The translations under genes were made by a program, and so were the position numbers. Below, piece after piece: positions 1 to 12,285 of a stretch of DNA of 64,000 bases. The notes beneath the pieces are model-generated. The model was not told the origin of the DNA. It worked only from the letters and a program-made list of their open reading frames with translations, and did no database searches. Position 1 is the first letter of the stretch. Each line of letters opens with the position of its first letter. The stretch comes from Symbiodinium natans (lineage: Eukaryota > Sar > Dinophyceae > Suessiales > Symbiodiniaceae), in contig CAJNDS010002190.1 of the NCBI GenBank assembly GCA_905221605.1, positions 1,237,288-1,301,287 of the forward strand, read 5' to 3'.

Positions 1-186
1 TCTCTAAACCCTATAGACCCCGGAGTTTGAAGATTTCGGCTCCGAACCCTAAACCCTTAAACCCTTAAAGCCTAAACCCTAAACCCTAAACCCTCACCCC
101 CCCTTCCCCCCCCAAAAAAAAAAAAAATATATATATAAACAAAAACAAAAACACAAACTTACAGTACCTGAAGCCAAGACCCCAAG

Positions 187-270
187 GACACGGCTGAGCT
201 GGTCCTGCGAGACACCCGGCCCAGCTCACCGGAGTCCGAGAAGGCCGACTCCGAGAAGGACCTAAAGCAG
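187..270 (+). CDS. exon-like segment, unrecognised
   Basis: Follows CCCAAG and precedes CAG|GGC; 28 open codons including DTAELVLRDTRPSSPESEK, charged and Ser-rich. A TTTAGGG array begins immediately after. No family recognised. Confidence 0.35.
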
Positions 271-271
271 G

Positions 272-371
272 GCTTAGGGTTTAGGGTTTAGGGTTTAGGG
301 TTTAGGGTTTATGGTTCAGGGTTTAGGGTTTAGGGTTTAGGGTTTAGGGTTTAGGGTTTAGGGTTTAGGGT
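272..371 (+). repeat. interstitial telomere-type array (TTTAGGG)
   Basis: About 14 units with one ATGGTTCAGGG interruption. Similar shorter arrays in this orientation: 845-882, 1228-1287, 4655-4700. Confidence 0.95.
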
Positions 372-1345
372 AACGTACAGGATTTCGGGCTCAGGATTTT
401 TGGCGCGGTGGTAGATGCTCTTTGTTCCTTAGGCGCTGCAACCTTTCGAATCGGTGAGAATGCCCCCGAAGCCCCAACCCCGAGATGCTATACACCCTTC
501 TTGGGTAGGCTTAAGGGTTTAGGGTTTAGAGTTTGGGTTTATAGTTTAGGGTTTAGTGTTTAGTGTCTAGCGTTCAGGTTTCAGGGTTCAGGGTCAGGGT
601 TTGGGGTTTAGGGCTCAGGGCGTAGGGTTTAGGGTTCAGGGCTTAGGGTTTAACTAGGGTTCAGGGCTCAGGGTTTCGGGTTTAGGGCTTAGGGTTTAGG
701 GTTCAGGGTTCAGGGCTGAGGGTTTAGGACCCTACCCGCCCTCGACCTTCCGCACCCTGCCCACGAAGAGGAGTCGCAGGCGCCGTGATGTCTGCCATGG
801 CGCTTGGGGGGAGCGTAGTTTCGTGATCGGGCCGAGCCCCCAGCGTTCTAAGGGTTTAGGGTTTAGGGTTTAGGGTTTAGGGCTAGAGACATGGGTACAA
901 GGAGGGGGCCCCTAGTGATAAGCGGAGACATGAGGGCCTGGAGGCGGGCTGCAAGCTCATTCCGAGGTTTTTTTGCATTCGGCTTAGGGAATTCAATTAG
1001 TTTTGTTGGGGGGGAGGGTTACAGGCACTCTTATTAGAATAAGTCGTCTTGCCAGGGTTTAGGGTTTAGGGCTAGGACCCACAGTGGGCCCTTCTTCCCT
1101 TCTTTAGGGTTTAGGCTCCCTGAGAGAAACCCCTTCAAACCCTGTTTATTCCTAGGCTGCTCTTGGGTCTATAGGTTATAAGATTCCAAGAAGCGCTAAG
1201 TGCAAGGGGACGACGGGTGTGGTTTGTGTAGGGGGTTTAGGGTTTAGGGTTTAGGGTTTAGGGTTTAGGGTTTAGGGTTTAGGGTTGAGGGCTCCAAGCA
1301 CCACAGCTCAAGCTTCCGTTTTGTTTTCGAGGCGTTCTAGTACTT

Positions 1346-1440
1346 GGTAGCCCAAGGGTACCCTTTTGCCCTTTTTTGGGGTGCAAGGTTCCCTTATAAA
1401 GTAGCCAACCCCAAAAAGGGTGCCCTTATCATAATATGGA
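1346..1440. mobile_element. foldback element family 2, copy a
   Basis: GTAGCCCAAGGGTACCCTTTT at the left, an inner GGTTCCCTTATAAAGTAGCCAA segment and AAAAGGGTGCCCTTATCATAATATGG at the right, as in the other family 2 copies. Confidence 0.75.
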
Positions 1441-1609
1441 AGTCCGAAGAGAACCTGGACCCCCGCCCCCAAATACCCCTTTAATAAGCGCCTACGCGTA
1501 CCATCGGCATTCAGGGTATCTTAAAGGATACTTGGGGGTCTATAGGAAGAGGACCCCAGAGCAGCCCTTCGAACTGCCAAGCCCTAAGCCCTCAACCCTA
1601 AGCCCTCAA

Positions 1610-1703
1610 CCCTCAACCCTAAACCCTAAACCCTAAACTTTAAACCCTAAACCCTAAACCCTAAACCCTAAACCCTAAACCCTAAACCCTAAACCCTAAA
1701 CCC
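1610..1703 (-). repeat. interstitial telomere-type array (CCCTAAA)
   Basis: About 13 units, opposite orientation to the array at 272. Further CCCTAAA arrays at 1997-2044, 2535-2588, 3655-3735 and 4924-5005. Confidence 0.95.
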
Positions 1704-2352
1704 AAGGTACAGGCTTTGAGAACAACTTCAAAGTGTATGTCGTCAAATTCTCGCGCGCGAAGAGCCATGGTGCACAGACCGCAAGGATGGGAGGTCTTTG
1801 CCGTGAACGCCCAAGAACCCAACCAACAATCCCCCACTAAGCAACCCTAAACGCTGAACCCTAGAACCTCCCGCCTCCCACCCCCCCTCCCACCTCCCCT
1901 CCCCCCCGCACACCCCCTCCCTCGAACGAAGCAAGCTAGCCCCTCAGGCCCCAAGCCCAGCAAAGGCTGCTCCCGAACCTCCTAAACCCAGCAGGCAAAC
2001 CCTAAACCCTAAACCCTAAACCCTAAACCCTAAACCCTAAACCCTTTTAATTACAAACCCCACAAAAGTTGAGGGTTCAGGGCATGGACTTAGAGCCTTC
2101 GAGTTGAAGAAACTAGGGTAACCAGGGTTTAGGCTGGGGTTCGACGTATCGCACAGGTGCAAGGCTTCATGGTTTAGGGTTTGGCGTCGTTCTGGGTCTA
2201 GGCTTTGGGGTCCGCCTCATGTCCTCCACAGCTGAGTTTGAACGCTGGTGGCATAACCCCAAACCCTAAACCCTGAATCACTAAAACGTCATCCCTGCGA
2301 ACCCTAAACCAGGGGTAGCTTTGTTCATGTTTTGCTTATTGCCCTGAATCCC

Positions 2353-2464
2353 TATATGGTCATTTCTCCAAAAGATGGTCCCTTTTGGGGTACCTATTAT
2401 AAGGCGGCCCCTCTTATTTAGGGTGCCCAAAACGGGGACCATAATTTTAGAGAAGTGACCATAT
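2353..2464. mobile_element. foldback element family 1, copy a
   Basis: Arms ATATGGTCATTTCTC..AAAAGATGGTCCC and GGGGACCATAATTTTAGAGAAGTGACCATAT pair as an inverted repeat around a short loop. Related copies at 15634 and 19763. Confidence 0.8.
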
Positions 2465-2628
2465 AATCCGTATAAAGCCATAAAGATTCAATTTTTATAC
2501 CCACAAACCCTGGCACCTTAGCTATCACGTGCCTAAACCCTAAACCCTAAACCCTAAACCCTAAACCCTAAACCCTAAACCCTAAACCTTCTCCCAAAGT
2601 CCTTTCTCGTTGAAGCTTCCTAAGCGTA

Positions 2629-2703
2629 GTTTCATGGGCCCTGAGGATGGTCCCTTACCTCCTTTAAAGGGTTCTGATGTATGGGCCCTGAATTTGTATA
2701 AGC
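2629..2703. mobile_element. family 7 element, truncated
   Basis: TTCATGGGCCCTGAGGATGG and AAAGGGTTCTGATGTATGGG match the copies at 47938 and 50717; the right part is replaced by CCCTAAA repeats. Confidence 0.68.
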
Positions 2704-2750
2704 CCTAAACCCTAAACCCTAAACCCTAAACCCTAAGGGGTATACAAGGG

Positions 2751-2892
2751 GTACTTGAAGGTTCATGCTACTTAGTAACCCAATTATAACTGTACTTACA
2801 ACCCAACTATATGTTGGGGTACTTAAGGGGCGTATATATGGGTTATAACTACACTTATCATGCGTTAAATTGCCCTGAACCTCCAAGTACCC
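2751..2892. mobile_element. foldback element family 3, copy a
   Basis: GTACTTGAAGGTTCATG at the left, CCTGAACCTCCAAGTAC at the right, internal TTATAACTGTACTTA and TGGGTTATAACTACACTTAT. Confidence 0.82.
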
Positions 2893-3280
2893 TTTTACGG
2901 GCCCATACCCTAAACCCTGAACCCTAAATCCTAAACCCTAAAGACCAAGTAACTACGCTTAGGGCTTGCTGGTGTCCTAGAAACTTCCGAGGTTGCAACC
3001 CTAAATCCTAAACCCTAAACCCTATAAACCCCAAACCCTTAATCAGAACCTATTAGGAAAGGCTCGATAATTTCCCTGCAGCAATTTTCTAGACTGTCGA
3101 CTAGAGGCTCTTGGCGTCGCCCGCTGGCAGTTCGGCAGATCTCTCGGCTGCTTGAAACGCACAAACCCTGGACGGGAATCTTGAAACTCTATCCAAACAT
3201 CCCCCCTGCGCCCCCCGGGCGCCCAATTATAACTATCTACCCTTAATCGGGAATCTTGATCTTGAAGCTCTGCCTAAACT

Positions 3281-3282
<2 letters not shown>

Positions 3283-3319
<37 letters not shown>

Positions 3320-3325
3320 ACCCCC
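3283..3325. repeat. poly-C run (~37 bp)
   Basis: Uninterrupted C tract. Others: poly-G 10056-10096, poly-C 42588-42609, 53456-53474 and 56247-56278, poly-G 57785-57802. Confidence 0.95.
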
Positions 3326-5682
3326 CGCACCCCCAACTACCCTTTATTAGGGCTTTTAGGGCTTTTGATTCATGGTAGGTACTTACGGAATCAATTGAGG
3401 ACAGGAACTTCTGATTGTGTCGGATACTGGGTTTCGAGGGCTACAGAAGATGTGTCGCACCAAGCTATGGGTTTGGGTTTAGGGTTGCCGCAGGGGGTCT
3501 TGTACGGAGGCACTGTGCGCGGGCACTATATATATATATATATAGACATATACATATTTTTTGTTTGTTTATATACATATATATGTATGTAGATTGCAGA
3601 TCGAGAGACAGAGAGGGAGACCGTCTTCCCCCCATGGGCATATACGCTGCACCCTAGACCCTAAACCCTAAACCCTAGACCCTAAACCCTAAACCCTAAA
3701 CCCTAAACCCTAAACCCTAAACCCTAAACCCTAAGACCCTAAGACCCTCCACACGTCACGTCATGCCCTGCTTCTTGGACCCCGTGCAAAAGTTTTGCGT
3801 CACAACTCAAGTCTTCCGCATGAAGGTTTTTTTTTAGTTTTTTTTGAGAGTACTCGGAAAGAATAACCCATACATACATGTATATATACATATATATATA
3901 TATATTAATTCATACATGTATATATATATATATGTAGCTATATGTATGTCTGTAAGTAGTCTTGTGTGAATTCTTCAACATAAGAACCCACCTATACTTC
4001 AGGAGCTCTACATACACTCACCGAATCCGTGTTACGGTGGGACACATCAGCTAGAGAAGACAACCCGAAACCCTAAACCCTAAACCCTAAAAATGTGCGG
4101 CAGAAGGAGAGGGGTCTGCTGGCGCTGTTTTAATCACGAGGGATCGTGCGCCCCCGAACCCAAATTTCATCCTGCAGTGGGGAGTTTCTTGTGAAGTAAA
4201 GTAGTTGCTGCATACCCCAAGTTCTAAACCCTCTAAATCCCAAATCCAGTGTCCTCTCCCCCGCACGATCCGGTACATTCCACTCCCGGAAAGCACTGAA
4301 GCCCACAGGAGCCCATGCAAAGTGTGTAGTTACAGCACGTGCGGCCATGCGGCCAAACAGGCTTTGACGCCAGCTGCTGCGTTCGGGCTAGGAACTCTAA
4401 AGCCGGAGACCCTAAATTTAAGCTAAACCCTAAACCCCCAAAGCCCTAACGCTAACCCTAAACGCCTAAAACCCTAAACCCTGAACCCCTAACCCTAAAA
4501 CCCTAACCCTAAAACCCTAAACCCTGAAGTGCCAGGTTGGGTTGAAACAGTGTCACGCGCACCATCCCTTACACCCATGCATGACATCTTCCGAGCAATT
4601 CTCGGCCGGCACAGCGCCTTCCCTCTGGCAGATCTCACATCGAACCTTGGGGGAGTTTAGGGTTTAGGGTTTAGGGTTTAGGGTTTAGGGTTTAGGGTTG
4701 ATAAACCCTACTCCCGAAACCCCAACACCTATTCTGAAACTAATTATAAGAGCCCCCAGAGTATGCCCCTTTTCGGTTCCCTTATAAGACCTGTTAAACC
4801 AAACGCAGGGTACCCTTTTAATTCTTAGGGTTTCGGTTAGGCCCTGACGTGACTATGTGGGAACCCCCTTTAAGGCCCAAGTACATACTATGTAGGTGGA
4901 CCCTTAGGGCTATTTAAAGGGGCCCTAAACCCTAAACCCTAAACCCTAAGCCCTAAACCCTAAACCCTAAACCCTAAACCCTAAACCCTAAACCCTAAAC
5001 CCTAAGCTAAAAGCCTGTAATGGATTTTTCGGCATGCCCGTCAACCCTTAAAGCCTTAAAACCTGAGCCGGCCAGAGGGAAGCGGCGGCCACGTTTCGAA
5101 GCATCTGAAGGCACTGTCCTAGAGCCCCAATATGTAGGACACCTGCCTCCAGAATTCCCTAGCAAGAGAAAGGAAGATAGGGCTGCTCCCCAAAAAGAGG
5201 GTTATACCCCTCAGATGTCCACAAACGATCTACCAGGGCCCCCCTTGAATTTATGGGAAAAACCGAGAGCCGTAATCCCCTGAGCCTCCGATCCCACATG
5301 TTGTACAGCGGTCATGGGTAGAGTGTCCCCGCCCACGCATTCGAAGAGTCTCAGGGCCCTGAATCCTAAGCCTTATGCCCTAAACCCTAAGCCCTAAACA
5401 CGGCGGAAGTGTCATCTTCCTGCTCAAGAAGTTGCCTTTTTGTTGGCTTCCCTAGGCCTATAGCCATATTCTTGCACTGTGTGTTTGGGTGTGCCTTCTT
5501 TCATGGTCAGGATGCCCTGAACCCTGAGCCCTAAACCCGAATCCCTAATCCCTAAACCCTAAACCCTACGAAAGGAGGCGGAGGTGTCAGGTATCATGTG
5601 AGTCAACAGTGAGCCCGTTGTCCACTTCATTGGTGGGGCTTGGTTCCTTTTCAACAAACTGGTTTGCAGGGTTTAGTGTTTG

Positions 5683-5826
5683 CTTGGAGGTTCATGGGTA
5701 CTTATAACCCCAATCAAAGTCTACTGATATTATAACCTACTTAGAGGACTTAGGACGTAGGGGACTTAGGGGTCTTATAAGTACAGTTCTACCTGTTGTT
5801 ATATGTACCCTGAACCTCCAAGTAGG
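5683..5826. mobile_element. foldback element family 3, copy b
   Basis: CTTGGAGGTTCATGGGTACTT and GTACCCTGAACCTCCAAGTA are nearly perfect inverted ends; TATAAGTACAGTTCT is shared inside. Confidence 0.87.
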
Positions 5827-6412
5827 GGAACCTCGCTGAGGACCTTCTGCGTAGTCGAGCAAGTAACCTCCAGCATGTGTGAGGGATATATGCTTTATGA
5901 AATCCCGAGATCACCCTCGAGCTCGTCTAGCAAGCTGGGCAAGTGAGCCTTTCTCACCCTAACCCCCAAAAGCCTTACAACCCTAAACTCTGAACCCTAA
6001 ACCCTGAACCCTAAACCCCAAACCCTCTAAACCTTAGAACCCGAACACTTCAACCAGGCAGTGCTTTCAGAGGTTTTCATAACTCCCAAGGGTTCCAGCT
6101 TGTCCTGGGCCCTGGGGAGCGACCAAGATTTGGGGGCTAACCGGGAAGGCCCGCAACTGGCCCACAAACAATCCGCGGATGGCAGCTGCTACTTTTTGCA
6201 GGAAGCTGAGTAGGTAGTCATAATAGAAACCCTAAACCCTAAACCCTAAACCCTAAGCCCTAAGCCCTAAGCCCTAGACCCTAGACCCTAGACCCTAAAC
6301 CCTGTCATGTGGGATGCATCAGGGCTTCAGTCGGTGGATCCAGCGTTCCGTGTTATAGTCCCTCGACGCCTGTTGAACCTTCGGCCAGCGAGCTCTATTC
6401 TCAAAGAACACC

Positions 6413-6506
6413 CGGGGTCTACGAAAACAAGGTACCCCTAATATAGTCCCAAATAGTAGGATTCCCTTATACTAAGGACCCCAATAAGGTACTTCGGAAA
6501 CCCCAC
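6413..6506. mobile_element. family 5 foldback
   Basis: Shares AGGTACCCCTAATAT, AGTAGGATTCCCTTATA and AAGGACCCCAATAAGGTAC with the copies at 46194, 51907 and 58273. Confidence 0.72.
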
Positions 6507-6822
6507 CTCAGTCTATTCCCTATCCCCTGAACACTTCATACCCTCAAGCCCCTGAACCCTACACCCTACAAACCCCTCAACCCAAGACTAATCCCTACAC
6601 CGTAGCGTTTTGGGTTTAGATTTAGGGTTTAGGGTTTAGGGTTTAGGGTTTAGGTTCCTTGTGGCTTCAGAATTTGTTGGGTCTAAGGCGATCTCGGGTT
6701 CGTTGAATTCATTTGGCTTTTGGGGTTGTTTGGGTTCAGGGTTGAGGCTGTAGGGGTTTAGGGTTTAGGGTTTGGGGTTACTGAAGTGGCCCAGAGTGCG
6801 GTTCTACTAATACTACATGGAG

Positions 6823-6876
6823 GGGGTTGATCTCAATGATGAGACCTTCTGTGTCTCCATTCTCGCGCACGCCCTG
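6823..6876 (+). CDS. exon-like segment, unrecognised
   Basis: Eighteen codons, GVDLNDETFCVSILAHAL, between ATGGAG and donor GTATGT. Upstream of hemA on the same strand; no family assigned and no link to hemA seen. Confidence 0.3.
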
Positions 6877-7744
6877 GTATGTCAGGACTCCCTCAACCCC
6901 GGTTTAGGGTCTAGGGTTTAGGGTTTAGGTTTTAGGGTTTCGGGTTTAGGGGTTTAAGTTTTAGAGAGGGTGTAGATTTCAGGGTTTGATCAACCCCGCG
7001 CATGCAAACTTTCCTCAGGGTGGGCACAGCATTTTCCAATGTGCCACCCTGTCTCGCGTGCGGAGGGCTGGATGGCGCGGACTCGCCCGATTCATTGTTT
7101 GCAGACCTGAATTCCTAGCCGCGGTTTAGGGTTTAGGGTTTAGGGTTCAGGGTTCGGGTTGAGAGTTCGGCTGGAGGGTTTGGGGTTTCGGGTTTGGGGT
7201 TTAGGGGCTTGGGGTTTAGGGAGCTTCCTTTACGTCATTTACACTTTAAACCCTATGGCTTCCGCAGCTTTACTTCAGAATCCTCAGAACCAGGTGGCGT
7301 AGCACTTTAACCTGACAGGTGTGCCAGAGTTTAGGGTTAGGGTCGAGTGACCCTGTACTTCAAAGACAGTGCAAGTTTATCCATACAAGAAAGCGGCATG
7401 CCCTTTCTTTTAGAGGGGTTCTGTAGGCTACTCGAGGTGGGCCATGCAACCATTTCCGTCTATCAGCAAAGTAAAGATAGGTGAATCGTATATGACCTAC
7501 TAAGAAGCGTGGAAGTACAAGCGAGATTCAGTATAAGCACGAATATGGTTTTAAGCCATACAGGTGTTACTGAAAAGCATACGATATTTCCGAAATTGAC
7601 GTAGCAACATTATTCCTTCCACGTCCACTCCCTCATCCTAAACCTGCAGTGATATAGAAGGGAGCCTGGTTTAGGCGGTTTGGGCTTGTTGTGTGTGCGT
7701 ATGTGATTTTTGGACCTGAGTTTTGATGCCGGATCATACATAAT

Positions 7745-8110
7745 TACAAGTACAATCAAGAATACTATTTCTATTCCTGTTTCTCTTTCCATTACTATTG
7801 CTATTTCTATTGCCTTTACTATTACTATGTCCGTTCCTGTTACGGCTACTATTGCTATTGCTACTGGTATTTCTATGGCTATGGCTATGGCTATGGCTAG
7901 TACTGTTGCTATTGCTCTTGCTATTTCTATTGCTACTCATGTTGTTTTTTAGTATTATTATAAGTAAAACTATTGAAATTAAAAAAGTTATTATTGTTAC
8001 TGTTATTATCAGTCTAGTATTAGCATTGTGTTTTCTGAGTATTCGCATTGGTATTAATACTAGTATCAGCATTCGTAGTCGCATTAATATTTTTAATGCA
8101 AGACATTTGT
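7745..8110. repeat. TATTGC/TATTAC-type hexamer-biased tract
   Basis: T-rich strand with ACTATTGCTATTTCTATTGC-like units of period 6, including four GGCTAT units. ORFs on both strands here (Ser/Asn-rich or Leu-rich) are composition artefacts. Confidence 0.8.
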
Positions 8111-8179
8111 GCATTGTCAACATGAGTTTTCTGGTTAATTTATGCACCCTAAACCCTGAACCCTAAACCCTAAACCCTA

Positions 8180-9180
8180 AAAGCATTTGTTATTTTCTAT
8201 TTTCCGGCTCTTCTTCCTTGGATTCGGACTTCCAGCATGAAACTCATGGTACACACTCAGTCTGTGTGACGAACAACTCCAACCTCTTGAACATAAAACT
8301 GTACGAGAATCATACAAAACACAGCGAATAGAACACCACCAAACGTAAGATGGATCATGCAAACTGGGATGTAGGGAGTTCTCTGGGGCATCTTCGAATA
8401 TACTGGTATCAACATACAGCAGGGGGTTTGGCAAGCAAAAAAGATACAAGCTCGTGCAAACAGACAGCTGACCAAACAACCCGGTACATAAAACAATCAG
8501 GAATCGACGCGTAACAGAAATTTCAAATCCAAGGTGCAAAGACTTTTGCGTGCGCAATCGGTACATACACATGCAATGACTGAAAAGCGCTGGCAATCCA
8601 GCCCACAGGACACCGTCCGATACATGAAGTAACGAAAGTGGCAATACATCAAACAATGTTCATTCCTGAGGCGTAGCGATTTCTGCGGCATAGTTTAAAG
8701 GAAAGATACGTAAAGTTTCCTGCCTCATGTGTTATATGTATATATATATATATATATCTGTTTGTATGCTCGCCCCCCCAGCCATGATCTAGGTCAGAAA
8801 GCCTTTCGGCCGCATGGGGGAAAAGGAGGGGGGGTGGGGTTATACTATGTCATACCGAAAAATACTGTGTTGTCTTTCCTTCTTGAAAGCATACAGCCCC
8901 ATCAAATGAATCAGTCTCTATCTGCTTACTACGCAGTTGCTTCTTAACTAAACAATCACCACCAGTAGGTCTATGTAATATTTACTGTAATTGAGAGTCC
9001 TTTCAATGTAGTTTTTCCATATCCAAAACATTCGTTCGGATACGTTCCAAGTGATGAACCTGTTTCGTTCATACTTTAATCTGCCACTCCCGTTATGATG
9101 TATTTTAGTCGGTACAATAGTCAGGTTTGTTTCTGGAACACATTGACCCTATCTCCTTAACCCCCCCCAACTTTATTCCC
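8180..9180. other. about 1 kb of unique sequence, no gene assigned
   Basis: Lacks telomere-type arrays and has balanced composition. Minus-strand ORF 8177-8656 (159 codons, many Cys) shows no recognisable domain and is probably chance. A TA-repeat lies at 8737-8758. Confidence 0.5.
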
Positions 9181-9663
9181 AGGTTGCTGTTTAGGGTTTA
9201 GGTCTCTGAACCCTCAAACCTAAACCCTAAACCCAAATGCAACTACCCTAAGATTTGGGGTTTAGGGCGCGCGCTTAAAGGCCCAACGCCAGCCCAACTT
9301 TTTCCATGCTCTGCCCCGGAGGATCCGGGAAGGAGGGTGACTTGGGGTCAGCTGTAAGAGGCGGGGCCTGTCGGTTCGGTTCAGGGGTTAGGGTTTGGGG
9401 TTGAGGGTTTAGGGTGTAGGGATCATGGAGGTGACGCTTCCTGGCTGTAAGTTTCTGTCTTGACTTGTATGCTTTGCGTAAACCCTGAGCCGTTGAGCGC
9501 GGCAAAGCCCCAAAACCCCAAAATACAAAAAACCCAAAGCCCCGGTTAAGGCCCAAACCAAACCCTAAACCTACTGAATTCCTGAACTTGGCGGCTCCAT
9601 CAGACAAGTTGACTTTCCAAGGACATGGAGTTAAAGGTTTGGCGTTCAGGGTTTGGGGTGTAG

Positions 9664-9706
9664 GGTGTAATCGAACTGAGGGTTGTAAGTTCTATGATTC
9701 AGATCT
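9664..9706 (+). CDS. hemA: hemA exon with catalytic cysteine motif
   Basis: Reads CNRTEGCKFYDSD after acceptor TAG. CNRTE is the GluTR motif whose Cys attacks glutamyl-tRNA. The first codon is split (x-GG), so the residue before Cys is unknown; families usually have Thr there. Ends CT before a GC donor, which completes a Leu codon with the next exon. It is the most 5' exon found. Confidence 0.7.
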
Positions 9707-10051
9707 GCCTTGTTTTTGGAGGCATTGCCCTCGGATGTCTGGGTTGCCTAGGCGGTGGAGGACCCAGCAGAACGAAGCTAGAAACAGCAATGAGCTCACG
9801 ATTGTGATGGACTTCTTCTTTGCATGGGGTTTGGGGGTGTGTGCATGTTCTGTGGGGTTTCAAGGTTTATTGGGGTAGCCGATGTCGAAAGATCTTGCAA
9901 GCGATGCTCCCTGCACCTTGGTACACCCTAAACCCCAAAACCCGAACCCTAAACTGCAATTTGCATAAGATTCACCAGAAAAGGAAGAATACAGTAATCC
10001 TTGTATTTCCCTAGCTTATGTAGAAGATGTTTTGTTTTGTTTTGTTTTTCT

Positions 10052-10097
<46 letters not shown>

Positions 10098-12225
10098 GGG
10101 GGTGCGGGGGCTTCTTAAGCAATGAGGAGTAAACGCTGTGGTACGCCTCGAGCCACCCAAGAGTAAGGGCAACTCTCGGCCAGCTGCCTGGCACCACAAT
10201 GTGTGTTTCAGTGATACTTTAAACCTTAGCTTGCAACATGCGGAAAAAAAGCGTGCAAGCTCCAATGATGCTATTATAGGGTTTAGGGTTTAGGGTTTAG
10301 GGTTAAGGGTTTATTATAATATGCGAGGGAGATGGAAGATTGAACGAACCCGCAGCGACCGCTGCATCTTCGTGGTGGCTTATGCTTTTGGACAAGCGCC
10401 GCTTGCGTGTATAGGGCTAGTAAAGGGTGGTGGCACAGTACCTGGCAATCCGATGCGAAGGCATTTTCCGCGTAGGAGCTCTCATTAGTCGCCCAAAGCA
10501 TCAGAAGTCGCTTGCTTCTTAGTCACAACGCTGCCTGGCCTTGCATGCCTACGACTGGCCTGTATGTTGTAGCGCAGCCAGCATGAGGAGGCCGATGTAT
10601 GTTGTTAGAAGTTGAGCTTATAGGCCCTAAACCTCTACACGCTCACGGCCTTGGCCAGAGAATGAGAATTCCGCGTGTGTTTACCTTTTGCCAACCGGCA
10701 CGCTGACTTGAGGTCCAGTAAATTGAGGGCTCAGCAGCTCTACGATACTTCTGCATGCGCTACATGTCCATTCTTCCGGCCATGAGGATTTGAGCCCTCA
10801 GTAGCTCTGATCGAAACACTTAAGTACCTGGCCAGCACCACTTTAGGGTTCAGGGTTTAGGTGCCCCCCTTGCAACCTCCTGTTTTGGCAGCCCGGTGAG
10901 TGCCTTTGTTATTCTACTCCACACAGCCTGTTCTGAACCCGAACCTCCCTCAACCCCATGGCACAACCCCAAACCCCAAACCCAAAACCCCAAACCCTAA
11001 ACCCTAAACCCCAAACCCCAAACCCCAAACCCTAAACCCTAAACCCCACGAAAGGCTCCCGAAAGCCGAGCGACCCCGGCACCGAGGAAGTACTCGGCCA
11101 TTGAGTGCGTTCACGCCTTCTTGCGGCAGCAGTCCGGTCTCTCCCGTGAGGAGACGTCAGCAGTCCTGGGAGGGTTTAGGGCTTGGGGTTTAGGCTTTAG
11201 GGTGTAGGATTTAGGGTTTGCCAGAGGCTTGAGGGCATGTCGAGTTTATGATTTCCAGGGCTGCGTAGACCAGGCATGATCATCCTGCTCCCTATATATT
11301 GGGTTTAGGGTTTAGGGTTTAGGGCTTAGGGTTTAGGGGGTTTAGGGTTTAGTGCTTAGGGCTGAGGCCTTCGGGCTGAGGGCTTAGGGCTTCGGGCTTA
11401 GCAGCCTCTGCTGGCCAGTAAACAGGGTGGAAGCCCATGGCATGAGAGGAGACTAAGGTGCTGAGGCACTTTCGGGTGTTTCGGGGTTAGGGTTTAGGGT
11501 TTAGGGCCTAGGGTGAAGGTGTTTTGGGCTACGATTCAGGACTTGAAGGTGATTAGGGATTAGGCACTGGGGGATTAGGGTTTAGGGATTAGGATTGAGG
11601 GCAGTGTTAATGTGGTGGTCGCAGGCCTCTACGCAAGGCAGCTCGTCCAGAAGCCCCAAATCCTAGTAGTCAGCCTGGTCGCCGCCCCTGCTGGGCTCCA
11701 GGCAAATCTTTGGAAGCAGCTCTTGCCAATGAACCTTCGTGAGGCCCAGCTTCAATCCCTTCGGGCTTCTGGGCCCCAGTCTACGCGAGGCGAGGTCGCT
11801 TGGTCGACTCTGCCAATTGGGCCGTAACTTTGGGTAGTGCTCGAGCCATTTACCACTTGCTGCCTGAGATGATGAAGCCTTGCCCTTTGGGACCTTTTCC
11901 CAATGCGCTGACCCGGTCATGCCCCAAACGCTTGGTCGAAAGCAGCTGCTGCGCTGCAAGGCCAACTACAGAAAAGACGAATCACAACTGCAGGTGATAT
12001 GGCACTAACCAGTTAGAACTGCACTTATGACCCACTTATAAGCCCCTTAAGAGCCCTACTATGGTTATAAGTACAGCTATAAGTACAGTTTTAATTGGTG
12101 AATCATGGCCCAGTACCAGACACAACACTTGTTGCCAGAGCAGGGGCCCCTCACCCATCATCCCAACGTGGGAGCTTAAGAAGCTCAAAGAAGCCCTGAA
12201 CAAGCCTTTCCAGTAGCCCTAAACC

Positions 12226-12285
<60 letters not shown>

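Noticed and set aside
272-371. Window as a true chromosome end
   Set aside because: Arrays occur throughout in both orientations and are short, so none marks a terminus.
4555-4655. N-terminal hemA exon with an SHRT motif near 4630
   Set aside because: A different frame of the same segment reads more like protein (ILGRHSAFPLADLTSNLG), there is no continuation into the conserved N-terminal pattern, and it lies 5 kb from the next exon.
8177-8656. 159-codon minus-strand ORF
   Set aside because: Irregular Cys-rich composition, no motif, no splice logic; overlapping frames are also open.
9570-9615. hemA exon reading LAAPSDKL before the catalytic exon
   Set aside because: Resembles the family's 'LA.P...L' stretch, but no acceptor or phase connection was found.
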